Shown here: in pieces, positions 52,413-60,567 of the stretch
How positions within the stretch are numbered: the stretch's first letter is position 1
Layout: every line of letters starts with the position of its first letter
NCBI GenBank assembly: GCA_019163175.1
Contig: JAFLKN010000015.1
Span: forward strand, 124,001-188,000
Origin: Prolixibacteraceae bacterium
GTDB taxonomy: Bacteria > Bacteroidota > Bacteroidia > Bacteroidales > Prolixibacteraceae
DNA: 64,000 nucleotides
Reading direction: 5' to 3'
The notes under the pieces: generated by a model
The model's database searches: none
What the model was told of the DNA's origin: nothing
What the model saw: only the letters and a program-made list of their open reading frames with translations
Program-made: the position numbers and the translations under genes

Positions 52413-55400
52413 CTAACTATCCTTCTGCTTTTTATTGTTTTTATTTTTTGCTTTTTCGGCCTTTTTTGTCGCTTTCTTTTCGTTCAGTTCGGGTGTTTTC
52501 TCTTTCGGAGTTTCTTCTTTTACTTCTTTTACCTTCTCCTTATAGGGTTGAATGGACTCAGAAACCAACTTTATTGCGTCGGCAACAACAACCTGTGCTG
52601 ATGATTTATTCCCTAATTCAACTTTTGCTGAATCGCCTGAGAAATAAAATGAGCCCAAACTATTCCAGCCGTTATCAATAGTTTTGAGGTCAATAACCAC
52701 CTCTTCCTTTTCGCCATTGTGATAAATGGTATAAGTGTATTCGCCACCTTGATCCTGATTATCGCGTCGTCCGCGCTGATTTTGCTTGATAATATGTGAG
52801 AATACTTCGTATGTTCCATCGCCTTTTATTGGGATGTTCCAGCTTGCCTTTTTGCTTCCATCGCCTGATCGGATAAAATGCGCCGACCGGATGAACTCTC
52901 CAAAGAAACTACTGTTGGTGGTAGCTTTCCATGTACGTGGAGCCCGCCATGTATTAAACCCGACATACTTTTCCTTGGTCAGGTCTTCTTTGAGCAACAA
53001 CTTTTGCAACAAACTGTATTCGGTGGTTTGCGAAAACTTAAAGGTTGAATCCTCATCGTCAGAAATAAACTCGCCATCTTCGGCCAGACGAACAGCAACC
53101 TCCGATATTTTTTCGCCTTCGAAAGGTGTTGCCTTGGTATCTTCTTCAATATTCTCTAACTGAACACGAATTTCAGAAGGAATATTTCTTGATGTTAATG
53201 TATTAATTGTCAATCCACGAGGCGTTCCATCGAGCAGGAAGCTCACCTCTTTGGTTTGTTTGCCTTCCAGACTGATCAGCTTGTCAATGGTTTCGGCATC
53301 GCCACCCATCATAAAGCGACCTCGTCCGGGGCCTCCACCCCCACCGAGTCGGAACTGTACAATTACAATTCCTTCAGTTGTTTCGGTGTTGCTGATCTTA
53401 AATTTCACCATAGTCTTGAGGCGGTCGCCATCAAGCACATTCACCGCATCAACTCCACCAATCAGGTAGCCCGGAAGATTTTTGCTGTTGAACCAATTGT
53501 CCATAAACGGCATCAAATCGGCACTAAACTGAGTTTGAATTCTGGTATTAAAATCTTCTATTGTGGTTCCTTTGAACTTGATACTCTTTAAGAATTCGAA
53601 CATAAAATCGTCAAACGCAACATCACCAGTCCGTCGTTTAATGATGGAGAAAAGCGATTGCCCTTTTTGTTGGATCACATTGTCGATAATCTTTGCTTTG
53701 GTGGTGTCGTTAAGCAATTCGGCAAACGAAAAATCCTGTAAAGCCAGATTCGCCTGTTCATTTTCAGTCATTCCCTGCATGTCGCGCATCCAGCCCATTG
53801 CTCCTGATTGTGACGATTTTTTCAGGTAGGATTCAAAAATACGGTCGGCAATTGGCCATTTATCTGATTGCACAAAATAGGCATGGTTATAAAATAAAGG
53901 GAAGGCATATAGCGCGTTGGCCTTTTCTTCGACCTGAACTTCGCCTTGGCTTCGGTTAAAGTTAGGTCTGCCCGATTCCTGTGTAAACAGCGATAAGAAG
54001 CTATTGAATGCTTGTACCTTTTTCTCTTCGGGAGTGGTTTGAGCTTCGTTTCCACGACCTCCTCCTCCCCAGCGCTCCATTCGTTTTACCGAACCATTAA
54101 AATCGGCCTCACCAATGAGCAAGCCTTTTTCAGGAAAAAGTATGGTCTCGGGCTGAACCTGTTCACGTTCGCCCATTAAAGTACGCGGATACGAATAAAA
54201 CTGAGCCGGAACTTCAACCAATGTAAACCGTTGAAACGGGTAATACATGTCTATTTTACGCTCGTAATCTTTTAATGCAGTGGCAATCAGGTCAGGGATA
54301 GTATCTTTTACCGGTTCGAAAAATTTGGTGAAATAATCGTGATTGGGATGATGGTACAGGTTGAATTCCAGTCCGTCGATTGTATCGGTTTTTTGCGTAT
54401 AGTTGCCTATAACCAGCGATATCTGTGGTAAATTGGTTTTGTTGGCAAAATGGAAAGTACCCTCTATTTGCTCCGGTTTTCCTTGCGAAATGGCAGTAAG
54501 GCCTGGCTTGGTTTTTACTGAAATGTCGAAACTGCTGAATTGTTTTTGCATCCATTGCTTACTTTTGGTTCCGAAGCTTGTTCCGGCTATCGGGTACCAG
54601 TTGCATTCGCGCGTAAGCAAAACAAATTCAGGTGAAACAATGCCCGAACGTTTATCAATCTTAAACATGAAAGCCTGATACGGTTTCTGAAGGGTTTTAT
54701 CGTCCACATCGAGATAACTGGCAGCTTCGTTCAGTCCCCCGCTGTAGGTAAATTCAAGATCAGCACTTTCGCCGGGTTCCAGTTCGGTCCCCGAAAATTC
54801 GACTAAATGCAACTCGCGTTTTACCGAAGTTTCCTGCCCATTGACGCTGACTTTATTCACGGTCAAACCCGGATTCAGGCTAAATACAAAATGATTAACC
54901 GCTTCGGGGTGAGGGTTGCTTACTTTCAGTTTTGCAATTACATCAATAGTATTCCCTTTGTGGTCAAGCTCAATCTGGTAGCTTTCAATCGTTAAACGTG
55001 GAGTTTCCAGATTAGCATCATTCAGTATTCGTATGTTTTCTCTTAATTCCTGATTACGAGCAAAGGTTGAAATATGCATATTCCCCAGCCAGATACCGGC
55101 AGCAAAGAAGATAAGCGCCGGGAAAAGGGTTACCTTGTTGCTGAAAGGGCTTTGAGGTAATCGTTTCAGGAGCGAAATGGTTAGGAATATAAATGCGACT
55201 CCAAAACAGGCATACATTCCGCGGTGTATCATGATGGTTGGAAGGTTTCCAAACCCCATAAAATCGGAATTAAGCAGCGGCATACTGTAGGCCATGTAAT
55301 CGAACAGGTAGTAGTATTTGGTGTTGAGATAAAAAATTGTAACCGCAACGTATCCGAGTAAAAGAATAAAGGTGATCGCCTGATTTTTCAGGATACTCAT

Positions 55401-55910
55401 AATAAAGAACGAAAGTCCGAGTATGAAAAGCAGGGTGGGCAAACTGATAATCAGGAAATATTCCAGATAAGCCAACCAGTTAACGGTAACATTTTCGGCA
55501 ATCAGATTAAAGATGAGCGCTTCCGAAAGGATAATCAGGTTAAGGATAATAAAAACAACCAGGTTACCGAGGGTTTTTCCGGCAACATATTCGCCGTTCG
55601 ACATCGAGCGGATGTAAATAACATCGGTAGTATCCAGTTTTTTATCGCGTTTCAGGAAGTCGGAAGCCAGAAAAATAGCAATAATAGCCTGAACGGTATT
55701 CAGCAACAACAGGTTGATGTATGGAATGACTGATGAAATTGCTTTCATGTCCCAGCTTCCGGCACCAGCATTGTCCATGATGAGCGTTCCCATGTTGAAG
55801 AAGAACAAAAAGACCATAGCCAGAATGGCAAAAATCCTGAAAAACCACGAGCGTAGCAGCGTGGTGATTTCGTATTTGGCAATGGAAGTAATATTATGAA
55901 CGGATATCAT
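52413..55910 (-). CDS. ABC-2 permease fused to inactive M1-peptidase-like and golvesin-like domains
   Basis: The 1165-residue protein starts with about six transmembrane helices of an ABC-2 permease (residues 1-285, beginning SIAKYEITTLLRSWFFRIFAI). A beta domain and an M1-aminopeptidase-like region follow (about 295-850, including ERKIDMYYPFQRFTLVEVP and GEREQVQPETILFPEKG). I found no HEXXH zinc motif anywhere, so the peptidase region is presumably a pseudoenzyme. Residues 983-1117 resemble the golvesin C-terminal type domain (GWNSLGSFYF, VVADAIKLV). A lysine-rich tail ends it. The helices suggest it pairs with the ABC ATPase upstream, only 12 bp away; the large soluble part would face the periplasm. 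Confidence 0.85.
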   Translation of the reverse strand: MISVHNITSIAKYEITTLLRSWFFRIFAILAMVFLFFFNMGTLIMDNAGAGSWDMKAISSVIPYINLLLLNTVQAIIAIFLASDFLKRDKKLDTTDVIYIRSMSNGEYVAGKTLGNLVVFIILNLIILSEALIFNLIAENVTVNWLAYLEYFLIISLPTLLFILGLSFFIMSILKNQAITFILLLGYVAVTIFYLNTKYYYLFDYMAYSMPLLNSDFMGFGNLPTIMIHRGMYACFGVAFIFLTISLLKRLPQSPFSNKVTLFPALIFFAAGIWLGNMHISTFARNQELRENIRILNDANLETPRLTIESYQIELDHKGNTIDVIAKLKVSNPHPEAVNHFVFSLNPGLTVNKVSVNGQETSVKRELHLVEFSGTELEPGESADLEFTYSGGLNEAASYLDVDDKTLQKPYQAFMFKIDKRSGIVSPEFVLLTRECNWYPIAGTSFGTKSKQWMQKQFSSFDISVKTKPGLTAISQGKPEQIEGTFHFANKTNLPQISLVIGNYTQKTDTIDGLEFNLYHHPNHDYFTKFFEPVKDTIPDLIATALKDYERKIDMYYPFQRFTLVEVPAQFYSYPRTLMGEREQVQPETILFPEKGLLIGEADFNGSVKRMERWGGGGRGNEAQTTPEEKKVQAFNSFLSLFTQESGRPNFNRSQGEVQVEEKANALYAFPLFYNHAYFVQSDKWPIADRIFESYLKKSSQSGAMGWMRDMQGMTENEQANLALQDFSFAELLNDTTKAKIIDNVIQQKGQSLFSIIKRRTGDVAFDDFMFEFLKSIKFKGTTIEDFNTRIQTQFSADLMPFMDNWFNSKNLPGYLIGGVDAVNVLDGDRLKTMVKFKISNTETTEGIVIVQFRLGGGGGPGRGRFMMGGDAETIDKLISLEGKQTKEVSFLLDGTPRGLTINTLTSRNIPSEIRVQLENIEEDTKATPFEGEKISEVAVRLAEDGEFISDDEDSTFKFSQTTEYSLLQKLLLKEDLTKEKYVGFNTWRAPRTWKATTNSSFFGEFIRSAHFIRSGDGSKKASWNIPIKGDGTYEVFSHIIKQNQRGRRDNQDQGGEYTYTIYHNGEKEEVVIDLKTIDNGWNSLGSFYFSGDSAKVELGNKSSAQVVVADAIKLVSESIQPYKEKVKEVKEETPKEKTPELNEKKATKKAEKAKNKNNKKQKDS

Positions 55911-55922
55911 AGCTGTTCAGGT

Positions 55923-56816
55923 TTAAATGGCTGTCCATTGGTTTAAGTTGCTTTCCATAAAATACACATAGGCATGTTCAAGGTTTGGCGCGATGTTCTC
56001 GCCATGGTAACCGTTAATTGCATCGGCTACAACCTGAATTTCCCAACCTTCGCTGGTCGGAACATTCGAGATAACCGGATATTTTTCGTTGATTTCCAGG
56101 TATTCTGCTTCAGTAGCCTGAATGAGCCATACTTTTCCTTCGGCTTGCGCCACCAACTGATCGGGTGAGCCGGTAAAAGCCAGACCGCCTTTATTGAGCA
56201 AAGCCATATCGGTACACGAACTCGAAATGTCGCCAACAATATGGGTCGAAAGAATGATGATTACATCCTGCGTTGAAATGGTGGAAAGTAAATTTCGGAA
56301 ACGGATGCGTTCTTCAGGGTCGAGTCCGGTAGTCGGTTCGTCAACAATAATGATTTTGGGTTCGTTAATCAGCGCCTGGGCAATTCCAAGGCGGCGTTTC
56401 ATCCCTCCTGAAAGCTTGTTGGCCTGACGGTCGCGGGCTTCGAACAAACCAACTTCCTCCAGCATTTTATCGACAGCCTTTTTGCGTATTTTCGATTCTT
56501 TCATGCCAGCCAAACGGGCGGCATAGTCGAGAAATTCGTAAGTTTTTAGGTGCGAGAAAAAACGGAAATCCTGGGGAAGATAACCCAACATAGAGCGAAT
56601 TTGCTCCCGGTCTTTGGTCAGATCATACCCGTTCATGATTATTTTTCCGGAAGAAGGCTGCATTAAGGTTACCAAAATGCGCATCAGGCTCGATTTGCCT
56701 GCACCATTGGGCCCGAGTAGCCCAAACATCCCATTGTTGATTTCAAGATTTACATCTTTGAGGGCATGGTTGCCGTTGGGATAGACTTTATTTAGGTTTT
56801 CGATAGTTATCTTCAC
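55923..56816 (-). CDS. ABC transporter ATP-binding protein (heads efflux unit B)
   Basis: The 297-residue protein has Walker A GPNGAGKSS near residue 36, the signature LSGGMKRR, Walker B IIIVDEPTTG and the H-loop STHIVGD, then a C-terminal extension of about 80 residues. It lies only 12 bp upstream of the ABC-2/M1-like permease and is probably its ATPase. It is closely similar to the C-terminal domain of the RND fusion, including the segment DISSSC after the H-loop, which points to a duplication. A 184-bp gap with a long hairpin separates it from the upstream genes. Confidence 0.9.
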   Translation of the reverse strand: MKITIENLNKVYPNGNHALKDVNLEINNGMFGLLGPNGAGKSSLMRILVTLMQPSSGKIIMNGYDLTKDREQIRSMLGYLPQDFRFFSHLKTYEFLDYAARLAGMKESKIRKKAVDKMLEEVGLFEARDRQANKLSGGMKRRLGIAQALINEPKIIIVDEPTTGLDPEERIRFRNLLSTISTQDVIIILSTHIVGDISSSCTDMALLNKGGLAFTGSPDQLVAQAEGKVWLIQATEAEYLEINEKYPVISNVPTSEGWEIQVVADAINGYHGENIAPNLEHAYVYFMESNLNQWTAI

Positions 56817-56946
56817 AAGTAAAAAATTAGGTCACGGAAAGTCAGACTACATTTCTTTCAATAGGTTTAATCACTTAATCGACCCGAAGTTACAAAAATG
56901 AGCCATTTGAAATCTTTTTTTCGACAGACAAGTCTATTTTGACGGC

Positions 56947-56985
56947 AAAATGGTTGAATGCCGGGACGTGGCATTCAACCATTTT
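56947..56985. terminator. Long hairpin between efflux units A and B
   Basis: A perfect 16-bp stem (56947-56962 with 56970-56985) with a 7-nt loop lies between the anchored-protein stop at 57001 and the ABC ATPase start at 56816. The ends of the stem are A/T runs, but no T tract follows on the minus strand, so it may be an attenuator or processing site. It is the reason I split the region in two units. Confidence 0.6.
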
Positions 56986-57000
56986 GATTTATGGGTCAAC

Positions 57001-57675
57001 TTATTTCTGAAGCTGATAGGCGCTTGTTGAATCTACTTCGAGGCTGATTTTCTGAATTGCACCTATAGAAAGTTCGGATTTATTGGCTAAAGAGCCCGAA
57101 AGATGAACTATTGAATTGTTCCATGAATTCATTTTAGTTTTATTCAGGCGAACATTCAAATTTTCAAGGTGAGCGCCGCTCATGTTTATTTTGGAGGTTG
57201 ATGCAGTTATCGAAAGTTGAGCCTTCGGGCCCTTTGTTTGATCGAAATAAGCTTCGAATATTGCATAGTCGAGCTTAACATCGAGGGAGTCAGCAGTAAA
57301 TTGCTGCAATTTCACGATAGAGTTTACTTTGGCTACAATGCTTTTTATGTTTCTTCCATGAATTTCGTGCCACTTGTTTGGTTTTTTCTTTTCCTTGCAG
57401 GCAAACACAAAAAGTGTATCGTTTCGGATGCCGTATTCCGGGAAAGTGCAGGTGTCGGGCTTGTCATAATAACATGTCATGCGGGGATATTCGCCATTTC
57501 TGATATTAAATTCAGCCCCGTCTTCAGCCACTACTACTGAAAAAGGCTCTAACCGCTTCTCTTGCAAGCCAACCTGTCTATTTTTAAAGTTCATTTTGGC
57601 ATCAAGAAATAAAACAAATGTACACGTGATAAGAAATACGAAAAACGCGATGATGATATAGTTACTGGTTTTCAT
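57001..57675 (-). CDS. Membrane-anchored beta-rich protein of efflux unit A
   Basis: The 224-residue product has one N-terminal transmembrane helix (YIIIAFFVFLITCTFVLFL) and a periplasmic part with repeated short strands (VHLSGSLANKSELSIGAIQKISLEVDS at the end) similar in look to DUF2807/GIN-type beta-helical domains. I do not know its function. Its start overlaps the end of the GntR gene by 14 bp, so the two are translated together and it is probably part of the same response. Confidence 0.6.
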   Translation of the reverse strand: MKTSNYIIIAFFVFLITCTFVLFLDAKMNFKNRQVGLQEKRLEPFSVVVAEDGAEFNIRNGEYPRMTCYYDKPDTCTFPEYGIRNDTLFVFACKEKKKPNKWHEIHGRNIKSIVAKVNSIVKLQQFTADSLDVKLDYAIFEAYFDQTKGPKAQLSITASTSKINMSGAHLENLNVRLNKTKMNSWNNSIVHLSGSLANKSELSIGAIQKISLEVDSTSAYQLQK

Positions 57676-58042
57676 GAAGATCGTTGTTTTTAATTTCGGT
57701 GACTAAATCGATTAAATCGTTGCTGTTCAGTTTCAGGAGCTTTACTTTTTTAATAAATTCAGGAAGTTCGTGGGCAAAAAAGTTGGTTTTTTCAGTGTTT
57801 CTTACCAATTCAACGGCATTTTCGGCTATGAAAAATCCGATGCCGCGCTTGTTGTCGAAAATGCCCGAGTCCTGCAAAGTAGTGTAGGTTCGCATCACTG
57901 TATTTCGGTTTACTTCGTACTCTTCGGCCAGGTCGCGCACCGATGGCACACGGTCTCCCGGTTTCAACAGCCCCTCCAGAATCTGGTGGCAAATGCTGTC
58001 GGCTATCTGAAGGAATATTCCTTTGGTCGATTGAAATTCCAT
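57662..58042 (-). CDS. GntR-family repressor, YtrA type
   Basis: The 126-residue protein has the GntR winged helix (PGDRVPSVRDLAEEYEVNRNTVMRTYTTLQDSG) and only a short C-terminal segment, as in the YtrA subfamily, which commonly represses its own ABC transporter operon. It begins 1 bp after the permease stop. I chose ATG 58042 since upstream residues would overlap the permease end. A GTGTC..GACAC palindrome at 59676-59697 is the likely operator. Confidence 0.88.
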   Translation of the reverse strand: MEFQSTKGIFLQIADSICHQILEGLLKPGDRVPSVRDLAEEYEVNRNTVMRTYTTLQDSGIFDNKRGIGFFIAENAVELVRNTEKTNFFAHELPEFIKKVKLLKLNSNDLIDLVTEIKNNDLHENQ

Positions 58043-58043
58043 G

Positions 58044-58835
58044 TTACACCTCTTTTTCTTTAAGTTTGAAATAAGCCAGGGGCAGAAAAAACAGCCAGGG
58101 ACATCCAAAAATGATATAAAAGAACAGTTTAATGTTTTCGGTATCGCTGTTTATTTTATAGATCGGAATGGTAATGTTGGTGTTTCTCACAGATTCGGGA
58201 AAGAAAAGATGATAGGAAACCACAAAGGCAAGAAATACGGTACCAACGGTGATTCCAAAAAATATCAATGTTTTCGGAATTGCAAACCGCTTAAAATAGA
58301 CCGAACCTGCAAACAGAAGTGAACATCCCGAAAAAATGCCAAACAGGATCGGGGCGATATCTTTGTGATTAAGTTGATTGAAAAGACTTGTAAAACTGAA
58401 ATCAGAAATTCTCACTTCAGGATCAAACCCAATTTTTGGATCAGGGATTAATGATGCTTTGGCTAAATGCGCACTAATCCAGAAAATAAGGAGGGCAACC
58501 GGTATAAATATTACAATCCGTATTAAAAACTGTACCAGATATTTCTCGAGGGTCGATCCCGGCATGAGTAAATAGCCACTCGCTTTAATCTGATTGGACA
58601 AGGCCGGGAACGCCGTACCTATCACAACTCCAACACCCATCAGATAAAATACGATAAATCCGGTATATTGATTTATACTGACGTGTTTTGTTGTAATCAT
58701 TGAAAAATACATAAGTGCGTAGATGGCAATCCCAAGTCCGGCAAGCGTAAACAAGTATGTTTTTTGGTTGATCAACCAGTCGTTCCGTAATAAACGGGCG
58801 AAACGTCCCGGAGAAAAGTATTTATTCTGGTTCAT
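58044..58835 (-). CDS. ABC transporter permease of efflux unit A
   Basis: The 263-residue integral membrane protein has about six helices (including TYLFTLAGLGIAIYALMYF and TGFIVFYLMGVGVVIGTAF). It begins 7 bp after the ABC ATPase stop and ends 1 bp before the GntR start, so the three genes are tightly coupled. The pairing is that of the YtrA-regulated transporters of Gram-positives and Bacteroidota. The substrate is unknown. Confidence 0.82.
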   Translation of the reverse strand: MNQNKYFSPGRFARLLRNDWLINQKTYLFTLAGLGIAIYALMYFSMITTKHVSINQYTGFIVFYLMGVGVVIGTAFPALSNQIKASGYLLMPGSTLEKYLVQFLIRIVIFIPVALLIFWISAHLAKASLIPDPKIGFDPEVRISDFSFTSLFNQLNHKDIAPILFGIFSGCSLLFAGSVYFKRFAIPKTLIFFGITVGTVFLAFVVSYHLFFPESVRNTNITIPIYKINSDTENIKLFFYIIFGCPWLFFLPLAYFKLKEKEV

Positions 58836-58842
58836 GGCTTTA

Positions 58843-59661
58843 CTAATTTAAGTTTGATTTATTAACGATGGCATTGAATAACAGCTCAATGTCGATTTCG
58901 GTCTCATCTTCGTTATTCGCTGGGCAGATAATCCGGTATCCGCCGGGGCATTTTTCGTGGTAAATAGGGTCAGCAATCCCCGAAAGACTGGCAACTGATT
59001 TGAACTGCCATTTCTGACTTATGCTTGCAACCTCTTCGTTGAATACAATTTCTCCTTTGTCGAGAAGCACGATTTTGTCGATAATGGTATCGATGTCTTT
59101 TACCTGGTGGGTCGAAATCAGCACCAATTGTTCATCGGTGACCGAGCTAACCAAAATCTTGCGGAACAGGCTTTTGGAAGGAATATCCAGTCCATTGGTG
59201 GGTTCGTCCAGAATCAGCAAACGGCAATTGGTGGCCAGTGCAAACGCAATCAGGAATTTTTTGCGCTGCCCGTGTGACAGGCGGCTAAGGTTCTTTTTAG
59301 GCTCAAGTTCAAATTCCTTCAGAATTTTGTCCATCTTTTCCTGTTCAAAGTTTGGGTACAAAGGAGCGGTTGCTTTCACATAGCAATCAATACTAACTGG
59401 TGGGAACGAAAATTCTTCGGGAACCATAAATACATCCGATAAAAAGTCGGGTAAACGGTCGAAAGGGATAAATCCATTGATGGCTAATTGTCCTGTCTGT
59501 GGTTTTAGCAAACCAGCCATCAGTTTAAGGAGCGTCGATTTTCCAGCTCCATTTTTACCCAACAATCCGGTAATGCTTCCATTCTCTTGTTGAAACGTCA
59601 AGTCGGAGAATAATGCCTGTTGCTTTTTGTAGTGAAAGGTTAATTGTTTAATTGAAATCAT
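58843..59661 (-). CDS. ABC transporter ATP-binding protein of efflux unit A
   Basis: The 272-residue protein carries Walker A GKNGAGKST, signature LSHGQRKK, Walker B LLILDEPTNG and H-loop STHQVKD. The signature has SHGQ instead of SGGQ, as in the YtrB group. The start at 59661 is preferred over the ATG at 59697, which lies inside the operator palindrome and promoter. It is the first gene of unit A. Confidence 0.9.
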   Translation of the reverse strand: MISIKQLTFHYKKQQALFSDLTFQQENGSITGLLGKNGAGKSTLLKLMAGLLKPQTGQLAINGFIPFDRLPDFLSDVFMVPEEFSFPPVSIDCYVKATAPLYPNFEQEKMDKILKEFELEPKKNLSRLSHGQRKKFLIAFALATNCRLLILDEPTNGLDIPSKSLFRKILVSSVTDEQLVLISTHQVKDIDTIIDKIVLLDKGEIVFNEEVASISQKWQFKSVASLSGIADPIYHEKCPGGYRIICPANNEDETEIDIELLFNAIVNKSNLN

Positions 59662-59675
59662 GGCATAGATGTTTA

Positions 59676-59697
59676 GTGTCCTAGTAATGTATGACAC
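59676..59697 (-). promoter_or_regulatory. Palindromic operator for the GntR repressor
   Basis: The 22-bp element has the form GTGTCnTA-N6-TAnGACAC, centred 26 bp before the start codon of the first gene of unit A. It resembles YtrA-type operators (GTGTACTA..TAGTACAC). It abuts the promoter at 59697-59728 and covers the expected start of transcription, so a bound dimer would block initiation. That it binds this GntR protein is inference. Confidence 0.65.
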
Positions 59698-59728
59698 AAA
59701 GTAAAATCATTTTAAATGAATATCCAAA
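59697..59728 (-). promoter_or_regulatory. Promoter of efflux unit A
   Basis: On the minus strand TTTG (59728-59725) and TTACTTTG (59704-59697) lie 20 bp apart, near the Bacteroidota promoter consensus. Confidence 0.55.
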
Positions 59729-59783
59729 TGTTTGGAGAAAAAATTTGTTGAATTTCGTCAAAGCTTTGTGCCGTAGGTACATC

Positions 59784-59883
59784 AGGTCGGTAAAACAAGG
59801 CTTCCCGGTTTCCTTCCGTCCCATACGGGACGGGACTTTGTTCAATTTGCTATTTCTACCGACCTCAAATCCCTAACGGGATT
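59784..59883. repeat. REP-like palindrome cluster beside the IS200-like gene
   Basis: AGGTCGGTA at 59784-59792 can pair with TACCGACCT at 59857-59865, enclosing an inner hairpin CCGTCCC/GGGACGG at 59816-59833; another palindrome AATCCC/GGGATT lies at 59868-59883. The sequence is of a kind I associate with dispersed Bacteroidota repeats. Confidence 0.6.
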
Positions 59884-59938
59884 GGGAGACTTCAATTGCA
59901 ATTTTTAAAAAGAACTAATTTATGGAGAACTAAAGACA

Positions 59939-60400
59939 CTAATCAATAGGTTTAAAGATATACCTCTCATCAAATTCAACTTCAAATTTTTGCAGTATTT
60001 TCAGATATTCTTCGATAAATGTTTTTCTTTTATGATGTTTCTCCTGATCCTCAATATATTTAGCCACCGCTGATATTTGTGATTTACTGTATGAGAAACC
60101 ACCAAAGCCTTCCTGCCATGAAAATTTACCGGCGACAAAGCGATTATCATTAATCCACCGGGATGAATCGCCCTTTATATCCTGCATCAAATCAGATAAT
60201 GATTGAGTTGGCCTCATTCCAAATAATGCATGAACATGGTCTGGCATTCCATTTATGGACAACAATTTATGCCCTTTATTTTGAATAATGCCAGTAATAT
60301 ACTGATATAGTCTTTCTTCCCAGTTTTTCGAAATTAGTGAAATCCTGTTTTGAACCGCAAATACGACATGAATGTGGATTTGGGTGTAAGTGTTTGACAT
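59939..60400 (-). mobile_element. IS200-like single-tyrosine transposase (TnpA/RAYT type)
   Basis: The 153-residue protein matches Y1 transposases: YTQIHIHVVFAVQNR at the N-terminus, the HUH metal motif in MPDHVHALFG (His55, His57) and the catalytic Tyr115 in AVAKYIEDQ. No TnpB or other accessory gene is nearby. It lies about 55 bp from a cluster of palindromes, so it could be a domesticated repeat-associated transposase rather than a free insertion sequence. The gene is intact. Confidence 0.85.
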
Positions 60401-60567
60401 AGCAATTAGATATGATGGTTATATAAATACTTCAACATTAAACTGTGCTTTTAAGATACAGTCCCATATATAAATGTACAAAAGGTGGTTCAAATTACAA
60501 AACCATCAAAATTCAATCACAAATCAAATAAGCTGCTAATTTTGCATTCCAAATTTTGAATGTAGCC

